A stretch of DNA of 24,178 nucleotides from Clostridiales bacterium (GTDB lineage Bacteria > Bacillota > Clostridia > Oscillospirales > Acutalibacteraceae), in the NCBI GenBank assembly GCA_019415925.1, contig DXYG01000036.1, positions 1-24,178 of the forward strand, given 5' to 3'. A program made the position numbers and the translations under genes. How positions within the stretch are numbered: the first letter of the stretch is position 1; each line of letters opens with the position of its first letter. This document shows, in pieces, positions 22,512-24,178 of this stretch. Below the pieces are notes generated by a model. It ran no database searches, was not told the origin of the DNA, and was given only the letters and a program-made list of their open reading frames with translations.

Positions 22512-24178
22512 TTACTGGTTCACTGTTATCACATCATAAATCGCATACCCATCAAATTCTTTTTCTGCTTTTAAAATTATGCTTTCATTTCGTTCAGCGT
22601 AATGTTCATTATAATATGTTTCAATTAATTCTTTAGCATTTAATTCATTGCCAACAGAGCTTGTTGTAAAAACAAACGACGCATCTTCATTATCTATCAT
22701 ATCCATAAACATATGTTGAATATTGTGTTCGTTTAATTTCTCCAGATAATACGGTGATCCTACATTCCAGCCTACTAACTCTACAGTGTTTTCAGGAGTA
22801 TACGCTTCTTTTAAGGGATTAACATAGTTTTCTCCAAAAACTCGCAATAAACTCAAATCAAATACAAAGAATTCATCGCTGTTTGCTTTAACATATTCAT
22901 TTAGTTCACAATCGGTTCTATCTTCTGCAGGCAATTTATATATAATATTATTCCAAATAAGTAATTCTGTAAAAACAAATGATATTGTCAAAGCGGAACA
23001 AATTACAGGAATTAATACTTTTCTTAATTTAAAACTTTTATTTTGAAATACCTTTCTTAAATTATTTTTATTCACGGAAAGCAATAAAACAATAAATATG
23101 GATACTAAAAAAGTATATGTAGCCCTAAAACTTATTCTTGTGAAATTTAAATATGTAAACAAGGAAATTGCACAAGCACCCATTGCAATATTCATAAAAA
23201 ATCTATATCTATTACACAAAAATGAACTTATTACCGATAAAGCACATATCGGAATCATCAATATGCTTGATTCCGTTATCTTAAATACTCCAAAAAACAT
23301 TATCCAAAACAGAGTCAACAAAACAGGAAATAAGTATTTTACTTTATTCCTGAATTTATAAAGTACTGCTAAAGCTATTATTACTAATACGGCTGCAAAT
23401 AACAAAATTAATTCAGGATTAATACCTGTAACAGATGAAACCTTTTCCCTCAAAAGCGAATATATATAGCTCAAGCTAAATCTCATTCCGAATTCGGGTT
23501 TAGCGGAATAGTTACTTATTGCAGTTAATCTGTCTACATTAAAGAAATCATAATCGCCATACCAATTTCCAACACAATCTATATCATTTTGTGAGTAAAT
23601 GCCTATGCTGTTGTAAAATTTCTCATTTCCTTCATAACCTGCTCTTCCGTAGTCAACAGTCGCTGATCTTACAGCATTATATTGTTTAAAATTTACATAT
23701 TCCGGGTCTGTACTCTTTAACGCTTCAGAACAAAAATTAATTCCGAATGTAACAAATGCTGTTAATAAAACTAAAACTACCGGTTTATAATACTTTTTAA
23801 AAGAATTAACAATTGCAATTTTAATCGAAATCTTATTATTTTTTTCTCTCCATGCTTCTATCAAAAACGTACAACATATTGATAAGCCAACAACAACTGT
23901 TACTACTTCGAAAGAATTAAACCTAAACCATGAACCAAAAAGCACTAATAAAATTGCAATTACTGTTTGCATAACTTTATTTATATGTTTTTTTTCTAAA
24001 AAAACAGCAACGTAGAAACAGATATATCCCGCTAAACATATTACAGTTGCTGAGTGTGTAAACTGCATCAATATAAGTGCAGTACTTACATATATAAAAT
24101 CAATCAAAATATCAAATAAAATGCCTTTTTTTATTTCAAACTTTTTCAAAAAAGCATAATTAATAACCACAATAGCGA
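22512..24178 (-). CDS. Large polytopic membrane protein, 5' end beyond the window (GT-C-like or polymer-processing)
   Basis: At least 552 residues are encoded and the reading frame remains open to the window edge; a GTG at 24170 is available but has no visible ribosome site because the sequence ends, so the gene is treated as partial. About ten hydrophobic segments are split into two blocks. Between them lies an extracytoplasmic stretch (about 150-235, including DYGRAGYEGNEKFYNSIG and GNWYGDYDFFNVDRLTAISNYS). The C-terminal 130 residues form a soluble domain starting near DRTDCELNEYVKANSDEFF. The layout resembles GT-C membrane glycosyltransferases with a C-terminal outside domain, but I do not recognise the family. 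Strongly AT-rich, like the 520-residue protein at 11192-12754. Confidence 0.65.
   Translation of the reverse strand, partial: AIVVINYAFLKKFEIKKGILFDILIDFIYVSTALILMQFTHSATVICLAGYICFYVAVFLEKKHINKVMQTVIAILLVLFGSWFRFNSFEVVTVVVGLSICCTFLIEAWREKNNKISIKIAIVNSFKKYYKPVVLVLLTAFVTFGINFCSEALKSTDPEYVNFKQYNAVRSATVDYGRAGYEGNEKFYNSIGIYSQNDIDCVGNWYGDYDFFNVDRLTAISNYSAKPEFGMRFSLSYIYSLLREKVSSVTGINPELILLFAAVLVIIALAVLYKFRNKVKYLFPVLLTLFWIMFFGVFKITESSILMIPICALSVISSFLCNRYRFFMNIAMGACAISLFTYLNFTRISFRATYTFLVSIFIVLLLSVNKNNLRKVFQNKSFKLRKVLIPVICSALTISFVFTELLIWNNIIYKLPAEDRTDCELNEYVKANSDEFFVFDLSLLRVFGENYVNPLKEAYTPENTVELVGWNVGSPYYLEKLNEHNIQHMFMDMIDNEDASFVFTTSSVGNELNAKELIETYYNEHYAERNESIILKAEKEFDGYAIYDVITVNQ

Noticed and set aside
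1..24178. tRNA, rRNA, integrase, transposase gene or phage genes
   Set aside because: None was recognised on either strand; only non-coding repeat elements hint at mobility.

Overview
The window is about 24 kb of fairly AT-rich DNA. Every convincing gene lies on the minus strand, so transcription runs from right to left. Strong AAGGAG-type ribosome sites, consensus sigma-A promoters, small palindromic intergenic repeats and a Dlt-like gene set suggest a low-GC Firmicute, most likely a gut-type clostridium (Ruminococcus/Oscillospiraceae-like). No RNA gene was found that would settle the taxonomy.

Layout from right to left, in the direction of transcription. (1) 24178-22512: the C-terminal part of a large polytopic membrane protein cut by the window edge, then a gene-poor 325-base gap that may hold gene debris. 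(2) 22186-16620: a compact, mostly AT-rich cassette. It holds a WecE-type sugar-nucleotide transaminase, an ATP-grasp ligase, an Asp/Glu-racemase-family protein, a divergent DapB-like reductase, a GtrB/ArnC-type polyprenyl-phosphate glycosyltransferase and two overlapping ArnE/ArnF-like small transporters. (3) A near-ideal promoter (16580-16608) starts a second unit: a CapD/FlaA1-type 4,6-dehydratase, glmS, a GT-C-type membrane glycosyltransferase, then a variant D-alanylation-like system. That system has a DltA-like adenylating enzyme, a DltC-like carrier protein, a fold-III PLP decarboxylase, a DltB-like MBOAT acyltransferase and a DltD-like SGNH protein, and it ends at a clear intrinsic terminator (5021-5058). 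A 330-base palindromic repeat element interrupts it between the decarboxylase and the MBOAT gene. (4) 4988-3450: a small separate unit with its own promoter and a 20-base palindrome at the start site, encoding a nucleotidyltransferase-fold protein overlapping a zinc-ribbon membrane protein. (5) 3377-202: a single-pass, highly charged secreted/membrane protein followed by dihydroorotase (pyrC). (6) 17-173: another palindromic repeat element.

Read together, most of the window looks like a cell-surface polysaccharide locus. GlmS and the dehydratase supply amino-sugar precursors, and the transaminase makes a 4-amino-4,6-dideoxy sugar. The GtrB/SMR pair/GT-C proteins would charge, flip and transfer a side-branch sugar outside the membrane. 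The adenylation/carrier/MBOAT/SGNH genes would export an acyl or aminoacyl group onto the polymer.

The most interesting candidate system is the Dlt-like operon with a PLP decarboxylase embedded in it. By eye, its adenylation domain lacks two residues that canonical DltA uses to bind D-alanine. This suggests that a non-D-Ala, possibly decarboxylated, amino acid such as a GABA-like group is put on the surface. The racemase/ATP-grasp/DapB-like trio upstream is a second candidate for an undescribed small pathway. Both are inferences from motifs and gene order.
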